A stretch of 64,000 bases of DNA from Streptococcus pasteurianus (GCF_004843545.1 NZ_CP039457.1:834501-898500); one strand, 5' to 3'; shown: positions 6,666-15,488, numbered from the stretch's first letter. Notes: generated by a model not told the origin, from the letters alone. A program made the numbers and translations.

Positions 6666-6992
6666 ATTTTTCTAAAAAAATTATTTTCATCATCGATAAA
6701 AAATATTGATGTTACGGAACTTCAACGACTTTTAGATAAAGATATTGTGTTATTAGACGTTCGAACAGCTCAAGAATACGCTAGGGGGCATATTAAAGGA
6801 GCTCGGTCATATCCTTTAGACCGTTTGAATACCTATCAGGGTACCAAAGATAAGCCAATTTATCTTATTTGTCATTCTGGAGCTCGCAGCAAACGTGGCG
6901 CAAAATTATTACAACAAAAAGGCTATGAAGCCATTTCGGTTAAAGGCGGTATGATGGCTTGGCATAGAAAAATTATCGGAGGAAATAAATGA
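6666..6992 (+). CDS. rhodanese-like protein with a probable ATT start
   Basis: About 108 residues of a single rhodanese domain: ELQRLLDKDIVLLDVRTAQEYARGHIKGA and the active-site loop CHSGARSKRGAKLL, whose Cys carries the persulfide. A strong SD, AGAGGAGA at 6651-6658, has no ATG, GTG or TTG at proper distance in this frame; the codon 8 nt downstream is ATT (6666). The only upstream in-frame start, GTG 6609, lies inside the -10 box. So translation either uses the rare ATT codon or the start has been damaged. The end overlaps the next ATG (ATGA), which supports a working operon. Likely moves sulfane sulfur together with the downstream fusion enzyme. Confidence 0.75.
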   Translation: MFLKKLFSSSIKNIDVTELQRLLDKDIVLLDVRTAQEYARGHIKGARSYPLDRLNTYQGTKDKPIYLICHSGARSKRGAKLLQQKGYEAISVKGGMMAWHRKIIGGNK

Positions 6993-8644
6993 TTAAAATT
7001 TTGATTGTTGGTGGTGTCGCAGGTGGGATGTCAGCAGCGACTCGTTTACGCCGCTTAATGGAGGATGCTGAAATCATTGTATTTGACAAAGGACCTTATG
7101 TTTCATTTGCCAACTGTGGGCTTCCATTTCACGTTTCTGGGGAAATAGCAGAGCGTGAAAGTCTTATCGTACAGACACCAGAACGTTTGAAAGCACGATT
7201 TGCTATTGACGTTCGACCAGATTCAGAAGTGGTGGCAGTTGATACGGATAAGAAAAACATCACAGTTCGCCATGCGGATAAAGTCTATACAGAATCATAC
7301 GACAAACTGATTTTGTCACCAGGTGCCAAACCAGTTGTTCCTCAAATGGTAGGGCTAGATAGTGCTGATAACGTGTTTGTGCTTCGCAATATTCCTGACT
7401 TGGATAAGATTCTGAATGCATTAAACGACACCAAAGCTAAATGTGCCACTGTTATTGGTGCTGGGTTTATCGGACTTGAAATGGCAGAAAATTTGTCTAA
7501 AAAAGGCTTGCAAGTGACAATTGTTGAAAAGGCACCGCATGTTTTGCCACCGTTAGATGAAGAAATGGCAGCTTTTGTTAAGGATGAATTGACACGAAAC
7601 GGTATAACGGTTTACACTAATCAATCTGCCAAAGCTTTCAAGGATAATGGAAAAGTTATCATTCTTGAAGATGGTAGTGAGCTACTATCTGATATTACTA
7701 TCATGTCAGTTGGGGTTCAACCAGAATCAAATTTAGCTAAAGAAGCAGGTCTTAAACTTGGTATGCGTGGGGGTATTCTTGTTAATGAGTATTATCAAAC
7801 CAGCAATCCAGATATTTACGCTGTTGGAGATGCCATTATTGTCAAACAAGAAATCACTGGTCAATATGCGCTTATTTCTCTAGCTAGCCCAGCAAACCGT
7901 CAAGGTCGCCAAGTTGCGGATAATATCGCTGGCATTGCTCGTCAAAATAAAGGAAGTATTGGAACAGCTATTGTTCGTGTCTTTGATTTGGCAGCTGCTT
8001 CAACAGGCTTGAGTGAACGCATAGCTCGCCAACAGTTTGAAGATGTAGCTGTGGTTCATACGACATCAAAAGACCATGCTAGTTATTATCCCAATGCTAG
8101 CGATATCGTTTTGAAATTGATTTTTAATCAGAAAACGGGTGCTATTTATGGAGCGCAAGCTGTTGGGCAAAAAGGTGTTGATAAGCGTATTGACATTCTG
8201 GCAACAGCGATAAAGGCAGGACTAACGGTAGCTGATTTACCAGAATTGGAATTCACTTACGCACCGCCATTTGGCTCAGCTAAAGACCCAGTAAATATGG
8301 CAGGATATGCTGCGCTTAACATTATGGAAGGTATTAGTGAAAACGTTCAATGGTATGCTTTATCAGATGAATTAGCCAAAGGAAAAATGTTACTTGATGT
8401 TCGTACGAGAGAAGAAGTTTCACGCGGTCATTTTGCAAATAGTATTAACATACCACTTGATGAATTGCGTGACCGTTTAGCAGAATTAGACGCCAATCAA
8501 GAATACATTATCAGTTGCCACAGCGGGCTTCGTTCTTACATTGGAGAACGTATTTTGAAGCAAAATGGCTTTAAGATTCAAAATCTTGATGGTGCTTATT
8601 TCCTTTATAGTACTGTCAAACCAGAGGAGATTGTTCATGATTAA
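6989..8644 (+). CDS. CoA-disulfide reductase / persulfide reductase with C-terminal rhodanese
   Basis: 551 residues. Residues 1-35 hold the FAD motif GGVAGGMSAATRLRR; VSFANCGLP around residue 43 carries the active-site Cys typical of CoA-disulfide reductases and NADH:persulfide reductases; the NAD fold appears near 155 (VIGAGFIGLEMAENL); AVGDA near 285 is the second FAD contact; the dimerisation domain follows; and a rhodanese domain occupies the last 95 residues with active loop CHSGLRS. This is the CoADR-RHD architecture, which reduces CoA persulfide/polysulfide with NADH. The start overlaps the upstream gene by 4 nt and the end overlaps the next rhodanese by 8 nt, so three sulfur-transfer proteins are made from one message under the CsoR-type repressor. 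Confidence 0.92.
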   Translation: MIKILIVGGVAGGMSAATRLRRLMEDAEIIVFDKGPYVSFANCGLPFHVSGEIAERESLIVQTPERLKARFAIDVRPDSEVVAVDTDKKNITVRHADKVYTESYDKLILSPGAKPVVPQMVGLDSADNVFVLRNIPDLDKILNALNDTKAKCATVIGAGFIGLEMAENLSKKGLQVTIVEKAPHVLPPLDEEMAAFVKDELTRNGITVYTNQSAKAFKDNGKVIILEDGSELLSDITIMSVGVQPESNLAKEAGLKLGMRGGILVNEYYQTSNPDIYAVGDAIIVKQEITGQYALISLASPANRQGRQVADNIAGIARQNKGSIGTAIVRVFDLAAASTGLSERIARQQFEDVAVVHTTSKDHASYYPNASDIVLKLIFNQKTGAIYGAQAVGQKGVDKRIDILATAIKAGLTVADLPELEFTYAPPFGSAKDPVNMAGYAALNIMEGISENVQWYALSDELAKGKMLLDVRTREEVSRGHFANSINIPLDELRDRLAELDANQEYIISCHSGLRSYIGERILKQNGFKIQNLDGAYFLYSTVKPEEIVHD

Positions 8645-8936
8645 AACAATTACAGCTAGAGAATTACAAGAAAAAATAAGCAAAAAGAACCTGCATTTGC
8701 TTGATGTTCGTGAGAAAGTAGAATATGCCATGGGACATGTGCCAACAGCGGTTAATCTACCTTTAAGCGAATTTGTATCAAGCTACCAAACACTTGATAA
8801 GGACAAGGTTTATCATATCATTTGCCAAAGTGGCTCACGTTCTGAACAGGCAGCAGTTTTCTTATCTCAACAAGGCTATCAAGTTGTCAATGTCGCAGGT
8901 GGCACATCCGCTTGGATAGGAGTATTGGAATACTAA
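8637..8936 (+). CDS. rhodanese-like single-domain protein
   Basis: 99 residues from ATG 8637 (MIKTITARELQ), which follows the SD AGAGGAGA and overlaps the end of the fusion enzyme by 8 nt; an upstream in-frame ATG at 8565 lies deep within that gene and lacks an SD. DVREKVEYAMGHVPTAVNLPL and the active loop CQSGSRSEQAA give a complete rhodanese domain, and the AGGTSAW ending is typical. It is the third sulfur-transfer protein of the operon and acts in the cytosol. Confidence 0.9.
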   Translation: MIKTITARELQEKISKKNLHLLDVREKVEYAMGHVPTAVNLPLSEFVSSYQTLDKDKVYHIICQSGSRSEQAAVFLSQQGYQVVNVAGGTSAWIGVLEY

Positions 8937-8952
8937 AATAGTTGACATCATT

Positions 8953-8978
8953 AAGCAAGGCTACTGGTCTTGCTTTTA
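8953..8978 (+). terminator. probable terminator of the sulfur operon
   Basis: Arms AAGCAAG (8953-8959) and CTTGCTT (8969-8975) around a 9-nt loop and a short T run. It overlaps the promoter of the next gene. Confidence 0.55.
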
Positions 8979-8987
8979 TGTTATAAT
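8979..8987 (+). promoter_or_regulatory. extended -10 promoter placed 6 nt before an ATG
   Basis: TGT-TATAAT, then CAATCT, then ATG 8994. Initiation 7 nt after the -10 box would place the first base of the message on the A of the ATG. Confidence 0.65.
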
Positions 8988-8993
8988 CAATCT

Positions 8994-9644
8994 ATGATTG
9001 ATAAGAATAATATGTTACAAAATGCAGAAAAGTCTGTTTATGATAAATTACATACAGATACCAGTGCGCATGATTGGTGGCATGTGGTGCGCGTGAGAAA
9101 TACAGCGCGTGAGTTGGCAGAAAAAGAAGGGGCAGACCAGTTTATTTGTGAATTGGCAGCGTTGCTTCACGATATGGCAGATGATAAGTTAAATGCTAAT
9201 CCCGAGCAAGCTTTGACAGAGCTGAAAGCTTGGCTAATGCAACAAGAACTATCAGAAGAAGTTATTGACCACATTATCCAAATTATCACGACCATGTCAT
9301 TCAAAGGAAGTGGTCAAAGTGTTCCGCCAACTTTGGAAGGTAAGATTGTGCAAGATGCAGACCGTTTAGATGCCATTGGTGCAATTGGAATAGCGCGGTG
9401 TATGGTTTATTCGGGAAGCAAGGGACGTCCGATTCATGACCCAAGTAAGGTAGCACGTGACAATCCTAGTTTAGAAGATTATCGCAACGGGCAAGATACG
9501 GCAATCATGCATTTTTACGAAAAGTTACTCAAACTTAAAGAGTTGATGAATACGGCTTATGCTAGAAAAATGGCAGAGCACCGTCACAAAGTTCTAGAAG
9601 AGTTTTTAACAGAATTTTACGCAGAATGGGACGGTAAGTTATAG
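8994..9644 (+). CDS. HD-domain phosphohydrolase
   Basis: 216 residues from ATG 8994, or 210 from ATG 9012. The HD metal motifs are clear: HDWWHVVRVRNTA, then LLHDMADDK (the HD doublet) and a later QDADRLDAIGA. This matches the YpgQ/YedJ group of HD phosphohydrolases, several of which cleave pyrophosphate from nucleotides; the substrate here is not defined. The extended -10 box is 6 nt before ATG 8994 and no SD precedes it, so the message may be leaderless. ATG 9012 has only a weak SD-like GATAAG. Followed at 60 bp by a GNAT gene with its own promoter. Confidence 0.88.
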   Translation: MIDKNNMLQNAEKSVYDKLHTDTSAHDWWHVVRVRNTARELAEKEGADQFICELAALLHDMADDKLNANPEQALTELKAWLMQQELSEEVIDHIIQIITTMSFKGSGQSVPPTLEGKIVQDADRLDAIGAIGIARCMVYSGSKGRPIHDPSKVARDNPSLEDYRNGQDTAIMHFYEKLLKLKELMNTAYARKMAEHRHKVLEEFLTEFYAEWDGKL

Positions 9645-9645
9645 G

Positions 9646-9673
9646 TTGCAATAAAAAGGCAAAATGTTATAAT
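9646..9673 (+). promoter_or_regulatory. promoter of the GNAT gene
   Basis: TTGCAA (9646-9651), 16-nt spacer, TATAAT (9668-9673) preceded by TGT. The leader is about 25 nt and carries the SD GGGAGGT. Confidence 0.7.
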
Positions 9674-9704
9674 AGAAAAACGAAAAGATTGGGAGGTCAA
9701 TAAA

Positions 9705-10172
9705 ATGGCAATTAGACGTGCGACAATCGCTGATATTCCAACATTGATGGACCTTTTACAACAAATTCTCTATGTGCACCATGTGGCAAGACCTGATTTA
9801 TTTCAAGAAAAAGGTGTCAAATACACAGAAGACGAATTAGCTGCACTTATTGCTGACGATAATCGTCCGATTTTTGTTTATGAAGATGATAATGGTAAAG
9901 TGATTGCACATATGTTTACTATTGTTGAAGACGTTAGCGCACCAAGAGTTCCCCAAAAAACACTCTTTGTTGATGATTTGTGTGTGGACGAAGCAGCGCG
10001 CGGACAAAAAATTGGTGAAAAACTCTATCAGTTTGCTTTGAAATACGCCAAAGAAATTGGTTGCTACAACCTAACGTTAAACGTCTGGAGTGCAAATAAA
10101 TCAGCCGTTCGCTTCTATGAACGTCAAGGCATGACACCGCAAGAGACACGTATGGAACAGATTATTGATTAA
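9705..10172 (+). CDS. GNAT family N-acetyltransferase
   Basis: 155 residues. The GNAT core is seen from residue 85: LFVDDLCVDEAARGQKIGEKLY contains the acetyl-CoA pyrophosphate-binding R/Q-x-x-G-x-G/A motif, then YNLTLNVWSANKSAVRFYERQGM, the C-terminal strand-helix with the common N-x-x-A-x-x-F-Y-x-x-x-G-M signature. It acetylates an amine substrate; which one cannot be told. ATG 9705 follows GGGAGGT. An IS remnant begins directly after its stop, so the C-terminus may once have been followed by other sequence, but the domain itself is complete. Confidence 0.88.
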   Translation: MAIRRATIADIPTLMDLLQQILYVHHVARPDLFQEKGVKYTEDELAALIADDNRPIFVYEDDNGKVIAHMFTIVEDVSAPRVPQKTLFVDDLCVDEAARGQKIGEKLYQFALKYAKEIGCYNLTLNVWSANKSAVRFYERQGMTPQETRMEQIID

Positions 10173-10182
10173 AAATGCCTCT

Positions 10183-10521
10183 AAACATCTTTGTTTCTAC
10201 GGCTTCAAAGTTCATATTCTGGTGACCTTATCTGGTTATATTCTGAACTCTGTTGTCACGCCAGCCCCTGTTCATGATATCAAGGTGGTCTATGAACTAT
10301 TAGAGGGATGTAAGCAATCGGCTATCCTAGGTGATTTAGGCTAACTGAGCAGTGAACACAAGAAGGACTTAGAACAACAAGGTTACCATCTATGGACGCC
10401 GTTTCGTAAAAACATGACAGAGACCGAAGAACATACATTAGCTAGAAGCCTAGCCGGACTACAGTTACGAATTGAACAAATTATTCTGGCTCATAACTTA
10501 CGCTATTTTGAAATGAACTAG
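10183..10521 (+). mobile_element. IS982-type transposase remnant
   Basis: The plus strand encodes GFKVHILVTLSGYILNSVV, then VYELLEGCKQSAILGDLG, a TAA at 10342-10344, and LSSEHKKDLEQQGYHLWTPFRKNMT, followed by LARSLAGLQLRIEQIILAHNLRYFEMN and TAG (10519-10521). These are the central and C-terminal parts of an IS982-family DDE transposase. The in-frame stop replaces the Tyr of the usual GDLGYLS, and about 20 codons between the TEEH and LARSLAG blocks are deleted. The N-terminus is missing. No inverted ends were found. Inactive. Confidence 0.75.
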
Positions 10522-10549
10522 CACCACGACTTTGAAGGAATTATTTTAT

Positions 10550-11617
10550 ATGCACTTTTACCAACTATTACAATTAGATCCTCTAACCTTAAAGCAAAAG
10601 ATACATGATGTTGATAATAAGAAACAAAAACTTCAGCTTATAGCTTGTCTTTTTATAAGGGCAATTTTATTAGTCTCCTTTGCTATTTTTTGGATAAGCT
10701 CTCTAAATTTTATATTTGGTAAAGATATTTCATCGTTTTCACTTATTCTATTTTGTATTCTATTAACTTTACGTTTTGTACCATTTGGCTATAGAGTAGG
10801 TCATTCTCTAGTAGGATTAGGAATTGTTTTTATTATACTTTGGTTAGCTCCGTTCATTTCTTTAATAGCTTATCCATTTATACAATTCATACTTCATTTC
10901 ATTTGTTTATTGCTTTTATTTTTTATCACCGGTAAAGAGCCCCAAATGGGTAACCCCGGATTATACTCCTTTTCCTATCTATATTTAATTGGAACAGTAC
11001 ACTATATATCCAATACTCAAGTAGTACATTCCTTTTTTATTTTATTATTTTCTTATGGACTTTTTGCTATCATCTTCTATCATAAACATAAATTTTCAAA
11101 TGAAAACATTTCCTTTATTCATATAATAAAAGAAAATAGACATATAAATAACAAAAATATTTGGTATTTTTACTATGCGTTCGGAATTAGTTTATTACTC
11201 TTTCTAGGAACTTATTTACGAATTGATAGATTTATGTGGTCGACTTTTGCTTGTTCCTCTCTATTTTCTGGATATAACACTTTTAAAATTTCTGAAAGAG
11301 CAAAAGAGCGAGTTATTGGAATCTTTGGAGGATCAATTTTATCAGGGTTACTTCTGCTTCTTATTCCAACAAATTATCTTGGAATATTAGGCGGAATATG
11401 CTTAGGATTTTGTGCAACATATCAAAACAAAACGATTTTAAATTGTATTGGAGCAATCACTTCAGCAACATTAATATTTGGACTAAAAACAACGGTACTC
11501 CTACGAATAACACTTAACCTATTAGGAGTAGGGTATGCTTTTTTATATCATCTTATATTCGTAAATATTACTGGGTCTTTAATGAAAAAAGGAAAAAAGA
11601 GGTTGGGCAAAAACTAG
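10550..11617 (+). CDS. FUSC-like polytopic membrane protein
   Basis: 355 residues from ATG 10550, 11 nt after GAAGGA; a TTG at 10532 is less likely. Two sets of hydrophobic helices (residues about 35-185 and 210-340) separated by a short polar stretch KENRHINNKN recall the FUSC / aromatic-acid exporter family, which has two half-repeats; the second half FMWSTFACSSLFSGYNTFKISERAKERVIGIFGG, in pieces, fits the conserved RxxxRxxGTxxG core. Base composition is far more AT-rich than the neighbours and the gene lies between two IS remnants, so it was probably transferred in. Its last residues (about KRLGKN) are read from the end of the IS1182-type element, so the native C-terminus is probably altered. 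Confidence 0.65.
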   Translation: MHFYQLLQLDPLTLKQKIHDVDNKKQKLQLIACLFIRAILLVSFAIFWISSLNFIFGKDISSFSLILFCILLTLRFVPFGYRVGHSLVGLGIVFIILWLAPFISLIAYPFIQFILHFICLLLLFFITGKEPQMGNPGLYSFSYLYLIGTVHYISNTQVVHSFFILLFSYGLFAIIFYHKHKFSNENISFIHIIKENRHINNKNIWYFYYAFGISLLLFLGTYLRIDRFMWSTFACSSLFSGYNTFKISERAKERVIGIFGGSILSGLLLLLIPTNYLGILGGICLGFCATYQNKTILNCIGAITSATLIFGLKTTVLLRITLNLLGVGYAFLYHLIFVNITGSLMKKGKKRLGKN

Positions 11618-12350
11618 CTTTAAAATAAAACCACACAACGATTTCAGTCTTGAAAACAATCAAGATGATAAAATCACTGTGTGGTTTTTGAGTGTTTAAC
11701 GTTCTTAAGGCTAGATTCTTAGCCAATTTTGTTAGATTCATACTCATGAAGAGAAATCTAATCTCTGTTTGAATAGCTTGTCTCCCTCTAACGTGGACTC
11801 TGCGAACGCCAAAAACACTCTTCAATCTACCAAAAACGGGTTCAACATTAGTTTTCCGTTTGGCGTAGACACGAGAGCCTTCTTCGCTATTCAATTTTTC
11901 CTTTATGAGTTCTTTAAAGTAATTCCAAGTTGGATTGTAATAAATGTGTTTCTGATTGCCACCTTCTGTTTTGGCAAGTTCTTCCAACTCTGGTGTGTCT
12001 TGTATTTTTATCTGCCTCATAGATTTTAAAATCACGTTTAAAGCCATACTTATCACATCGACGAGCGTAGCACTTAAAAGAATAAATCACTCCGTCTGGT
12101 TTCATAAACTGGTCGGTTTCTTCAAGATAATTCCAATTACAGGAATTATTAGGACTGTTCTTATATTTCCTCGTTAATTCTTTTTGATACATGCCATAAG
12201 GGATTAGAGGTGTTTTTCCAGCTCATCCATGATAAAAACATAGTTTTCTTCACTTCCATAACCTGCATCGGCTACAATATGTTGGAATAAATCCAGAGTT
12301 TGGATAGAGTTTAGGAATGGCTCTAGAGTTCTAGTATCTGTTGGGTTTGG
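11598..12350 (-). mobile_element. IS1182-type transposase remnant
   Basis: Minus-strand frames together encode the C-terminal half of an IS1182-family transposase: TLDLFQHIVADAGYGSEENYVFIMDELEKH (12190-12345), then after a frameshift YLEETDQFMKPDGVIYSFKCYARR (about 12040-12130), and after another shift RVYAKRKTNVEPVFGRLKSVFGVRRVHVRG with the terminal MNLTKLAKN (11720-11900). The outer end GAGGTTGGGCAAAAAC near 11599 matches the terminal repeats common on such streptococcal elements. Inside that end is a long hairpin (AAAACCACACA near 11627 and TGTGTGGTTTT near 11682). The N-terminal half and the other end are gone. Inactive. Confidence 0.8.
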
Positions 12351-12354
12351 AAAA

Positions 12355-12528
12355 ATGTCATTCAGTGGCATCATTTTCAATTCAGGCTTGGAAGGTGTCA
12401 GCCTTGCAGCCTATGGACAAGCTTGGCTAACAAATTTTGTTGTCGCATTACCATATAATTTTGTCGTGGTTGGTCCGATCGCTCGTTATTTCCTAGGTGA
12501 AATCCAAAAACAAACTGTACTAGCCTAA
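12355..12528 (+). pseudogene. 3' remnant of a DUF2798 membrane protein
   Basis: 57 codons from ATG 12355 to TAA 12526. GLEGVSLAAYGQAWLTNFVVALP followed by YNFVVVGPIARYFLGEIQ is the DUF2798 pattern (two membrane helices, conserved P-x-N and GPIAR). Streptococcal members commonly carry two such units, about 150 residues. Upstream sequence switches abruptly to the IS1182-type remnant at 12350, so the first unit was lost by insertion and deletion. The 57-residue piece has an ATG but no SD and is probably not made. Confidence 0.6.
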
Positions 12529-12534
12529 ACACCC

Positions 12535-12570
12535 CCTAAAAAAGCAAGGATAACTCCTTGCTTTTTTAGG
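12535..12570. terminator. strong bidirectional terminator
   Basis: Perfect 16-bp arms CCTAAAAAAGCAAGGA (12535-12550) and its complement (12555-12570) around a 4-nt loop, with T runs for both directions. Confidence 0.92.
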
Positions 12571-12607
12571 AGTTAAAAAGAAGTTTTGTCATTAAAACAA
12601 CTTATCT

Positions 12608-12660
12608 TTATCACTTTTTCAAAAAAGTAGTATAATAACGGTAAGAACGATGTAACCGTT
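12608..12660 (+). promoter_or_regulatory. promoter of the P-type ATPase with leader inverted repeat
   Basis: TTATCA (12608-12613), 17 nt, TATAAT (12631-12636). Just downstream, AACGGT (12637-12642 region) and ACCGTT (12655-12660) form an inverted repeat followed by T, which could be an operator or a weak attenuator in the leader. Confidence 0.5.
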
Positions 12661-12682
12661 TTTAGAAATTGAGGAACAAGTT

Positions 12683-15472
12683 ATGACTGATAACGTAAAT
12701 GAAAAAGTTAATCAACTTGAACTTGAAACTTACGCAGCTAACGACGTTTACCAAGCTGCTAATACGCAAAGTTCTGGGTTAAAGCAACCACAAGTTGAAG
12801 AACGGCAAAAACGGTATGGAATGAATCAACTGAAAAAAGCTGACAAAGAACCTATTGTACTTACCTTCATTAAAAATTTTACAAGTCTAATGGCAATTTT
12901 GCTTTGGGTAGGTGGTGGCATTGCTATTCTGTCTCATAGTTTAGAACTTGGGCTTGTCATTTGGTTTGTCAATATTGTCAATGGGATTTTCAGTTTTGTA
13001 CAAGAATACCGTGCCAGCCAAGCGACAGAAGCTCTCAAAAAAATGTTACCTTCCTATGCGCGTGTTATTCGTGAGGGACAAGAAGAGAAAATCTTAGCAG
13101 AAGAATTGGTACCTGGCGATGTCGTCTTGATTGAAGAAGGGGACCGTATTTCCGCAGATGGTCGGATTGTCTTTGCGACTGATTTGCAGGTTAATCAATC
13201 AGCGCTGACAGGCGAATCAAATCCCGTTTTTAAAACGAGTGAAGCTGATAATGACCCACAAAAGACAGCGCTTGAATACGATAATATGGTCTTTGCGGGA
13301 ACGACAGTCTCATCTGGTTCGGCGAAAATGATTGTTTCTGCCATTGGCATGGCAACACAGTTTGGACAAATTGCTCACTTGACCCAAAATATGGCTGATG
13401 ACAAGAGTCCGCTTCAAAAAGAACTAGACCATTTGACAAAGCAAATCTCAGTTATTGCGATTACAGTTGGTGTCATTTTCTTTATCGCAGCAACCCTGTT
13501 TGTTCATGAGCCATTTGCTAAAGCATTCATTTTTGCGCTCGGTATGATTGTTGCCTTTATCCCTGAGGGCTTGCTTCCGACCGTTACACTTTCTTTGGCA
13601 ATGGCGGTGCAACGTATGGCTAAATCAAGTGCCTTGGTTAAGAAATTATCTTCTGTTGAAACCTTGGGAGCAACTTCTGTCATTTGCTCGGATAAAACGG
13701 GAACATTGACCCAAAATGCCATGACAGTTAATCACCTCTGGCAAGTTTCTGGAGCTTATGAAGTAACAGGGCTAGGATATTCAGCAGAAGGAGACATTCG
13801 TAATAGCGGTGGTAAGAAAGCTTCGCTTGTCGAAAATCAATCGCTTGAACAACTTGTCCGCTTCGCTCACCTTTGTAGCAATGCACAAGTCTTGCCACCT
13901 GATGACGAGAATGCTTCTTATACTGTTCTTGGCGACCCAACCGAGGCTTGTTTGAATGTTCTTGCCGAAAAAGCTGGAATTACTCTTGAAAATAATAATC
14001 GCTGGGCACCGCGCTTGAAAGAATTACCTTTTGATTCTGTGCGCAAGCGAATGACAACGATTAATCGCATTGATAGTTTGATTGATAGCAGTTCTTTGGT
14101 ATCGATTACCAAAGGGGCTCCAAAAGAAATGACTGAGCTCTGCCATTATTATAAAGACCAAGAGGGCTTGCATGAAATGACTGCCGATATCCAAGCGCGT
14201 ATTTTAGCAGCAAATGATGACTTTGCTAAAAATGGCTTGCGTGTGTTAGCTCTTGCTTACCGTGCTTTGGAAAAGGAGAATTTGGTTCAAGAAAGTCAAT
14301 GGACTCAAGAAAATATTGAACAGCACATGGTCTTTCTTGGCTTGATTGCCATGAGTGACCCACCACGTGAAGGTGTGCGCGAAGCGATTGATAAATGCTA
14401 TAAAGCTAGTATTCGCATTATCATGGTGACGGGAGACTATGGTTTGACCGCACTTAGTATTGCTAAGAAAATTGGTATTGTTCGTGGCGATGATGCACGT
14501 GTGGTAACTGGATTGGAACTTGAAAAGATGTCTGACGAGGACCTTAAAGAAGTTCTTACTGGTGAGATTGTCTTTGCGCGTGTGGCGCCTGAACAAAAAT
14601 ATCGTGTCGTAACAGCCCTTCAAGAATTAGGCGAAGTTGTTGCGGTAACTGGTGATGGTGTTAATGATGCGCCGGCCTTGAAAAAAGCTGATATCGGCGT
14701 GGCCATGGGTGTTACGGGAACGGATGTAGCTAAAGAATCTGCTGATATGATTTTAACGGATGACCATTTTGCTTCCATTGTTGATGCAGTCGAAGAGGGG
14801 CGAGCGGTTTACCATAATATCAAGAAATTCTTGACCTATATTTTCAATTCAAATACGCCAGAAGCGGTGCCGTCTGCCTTTTTCCTCTTGTCCCGCGGTT
14901 TTGTCCCACTCCCTTTGACGGTTATGCAAATTTTAGCGGTTGACTTGGGAACGGATATGATTCCTGCTCTTGGTTTAGGAGTTGAACCTCCAGAACCCAA
15001 TGTGATGCAAGAACCTCCGCGCAAATTATCAGACCGTCTTTTAAGTAAATCACTTCTTGTTAAAGCGTTTCTATGGTATGGCTTGATTGAGTCGGCACTT
15101 GCCATGGGTGCTTTCTTTATCACTTATTTTTTACATAATGGCAATTTGGCAGTACTTGCTAGTTCAGGTCAACTTTATCGTGAGGCTACAACCATGACTT
15201 TGGGGGCTATCATTTTCTGTCAAGTTGGTATGGTGATGAATATCCGTACCTCTGACCAATCTATTCGTAAATTGTCATTATTTGGCAATTCCTTAATCAA
15301 TATTGGCTTGGTAGTTGAATTAGCTATTTTTATCCTATTAGTTTATGTGCCTATTTTCCATAATCTCTTTAACACCGCGAGTTTGGGTGTGTGGCATTGG
15401 ATTTATCTTATACTTTGCCCATTTGTCATCATTGGTTTAGAAGAGATTCGTAAGCGGCTGATGACACTTTAG
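12683..15472 (+). CDS. cation-transporting P-type ATPase (P2 type)
   Basis: 929 residues, full length. The cation-ATPase N-terminal domain spans about 10-80; TGES at 176-179 is the actuator motif; helix M4 reads IVAFIPEGLLPTVTLSLAMA, close to the PEGL core of P2A/P2C pumps; D337 in DKTGTLT is phosphorylated; KGAPKEM is the nucleotide-binding region; TGDGVND near 656-662 is the hinge motif; four C-terminal helices follow. The PEGLLPTVT core with VETLGATSVICSDKTGTLT resembles bacterial relatives of Ca2+ and Na+/K+ pumps, so Ca2+ or Na+ export is likely. It lacks the N-terminal Cys metal-binding domains of Cu or Cd pumps. ATG follows TTGAGGAAC. Monocistronic, with a strong terminator. Confidence 0.92.
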   Translation: MTDNVNEKVNQLELETYAANDVYQAANTQSSGLKQPQVEERQKRYGMNQLKKADKEPIVLTFIKNFTSLMAILLWVGGGIAILSHSLELGLVIWFVNIVNGIFSFVQEYRASQATEALKKMLPSYARVIREGQEEKILAEELVPGDVVLIEEGDRISADGRIVFATDLQVNQSALTGESNPVFKTSEADNDPQKTALEYDNMVFAGTTVSSGSAKMIVSAIGMATQFGQIAHLTQNMADDKSPLQKELDHLTKQISVIAITVGVIFFIAATLFVHEPFAKAFIFALGMIVAFIPEGLLPTVTLSLAMAVQRMAKSSALVKKLSSVETLGATSVICSDKTGTLTQNAMTVNHLWQVSGAYEVTGLGYSAEGDIRNSGGKKASLVENQSLEQLVRFAHLCSNAQVLPPDDENASYTVLGDPTEACLNVLAEKAGITLENNNRWAPRLKELPFDSVRKRMTTINRIDSLIDSSSLVSITKGAPKEMTELCHYYKDQEGLHEMTADIQARILAANDDFAKNGLRVLALAYRALEKENLVQESQWTQENIEQHMVFLGLIAMSDPPREGVREAIDKCYKASIRIIMVTGDYGLTALSIAKKIGIVRGDDARVVTGLELEKMSDEDLKEVLTGEIVFARVAPEQKYRVVTALQELGEVVAVTGDGVNDAPALKKADIGVAMGVTGTDVAKESADMILTDDHFASIVDAVEEGRAVYHNIKKFLTYIFNSNTPEAVPSAFFLLSRGFVPLPLTVMQILAVDLGTDMIPALGLGVEPPEPNVMQEPPRKLSDRLLSKSLLVKAFLWYGLIESALAMGAFFITYFLHNGNLAVLASSGQLYREATTMTLGAIIFCQVGMVMNIRTSDQSIRKLSLFGNSLINIGLVVELAIFILLVYVPIFHNLFNTASLGVWHWIYLILCPFVIIGLEEIRKRLMTL

Positions 15473-15488
15473 AGACGATAAAAACGGT

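Noticed and set aside
11629..11692. Long hairpin AAAACCACACA / TGTGTGGTTTT as a possible regulatory RNA
   Set aside because: It lies inside the end of the IS1182-type remnant, where subterminal hairpins or terminators are common; no sign of an independent RNA.
14246..14623. 125-codon minus-strand frame within the P-type ATPase
   Set aside because: Shadow of a highly conserved pump gene; no SD and unlikely composition.
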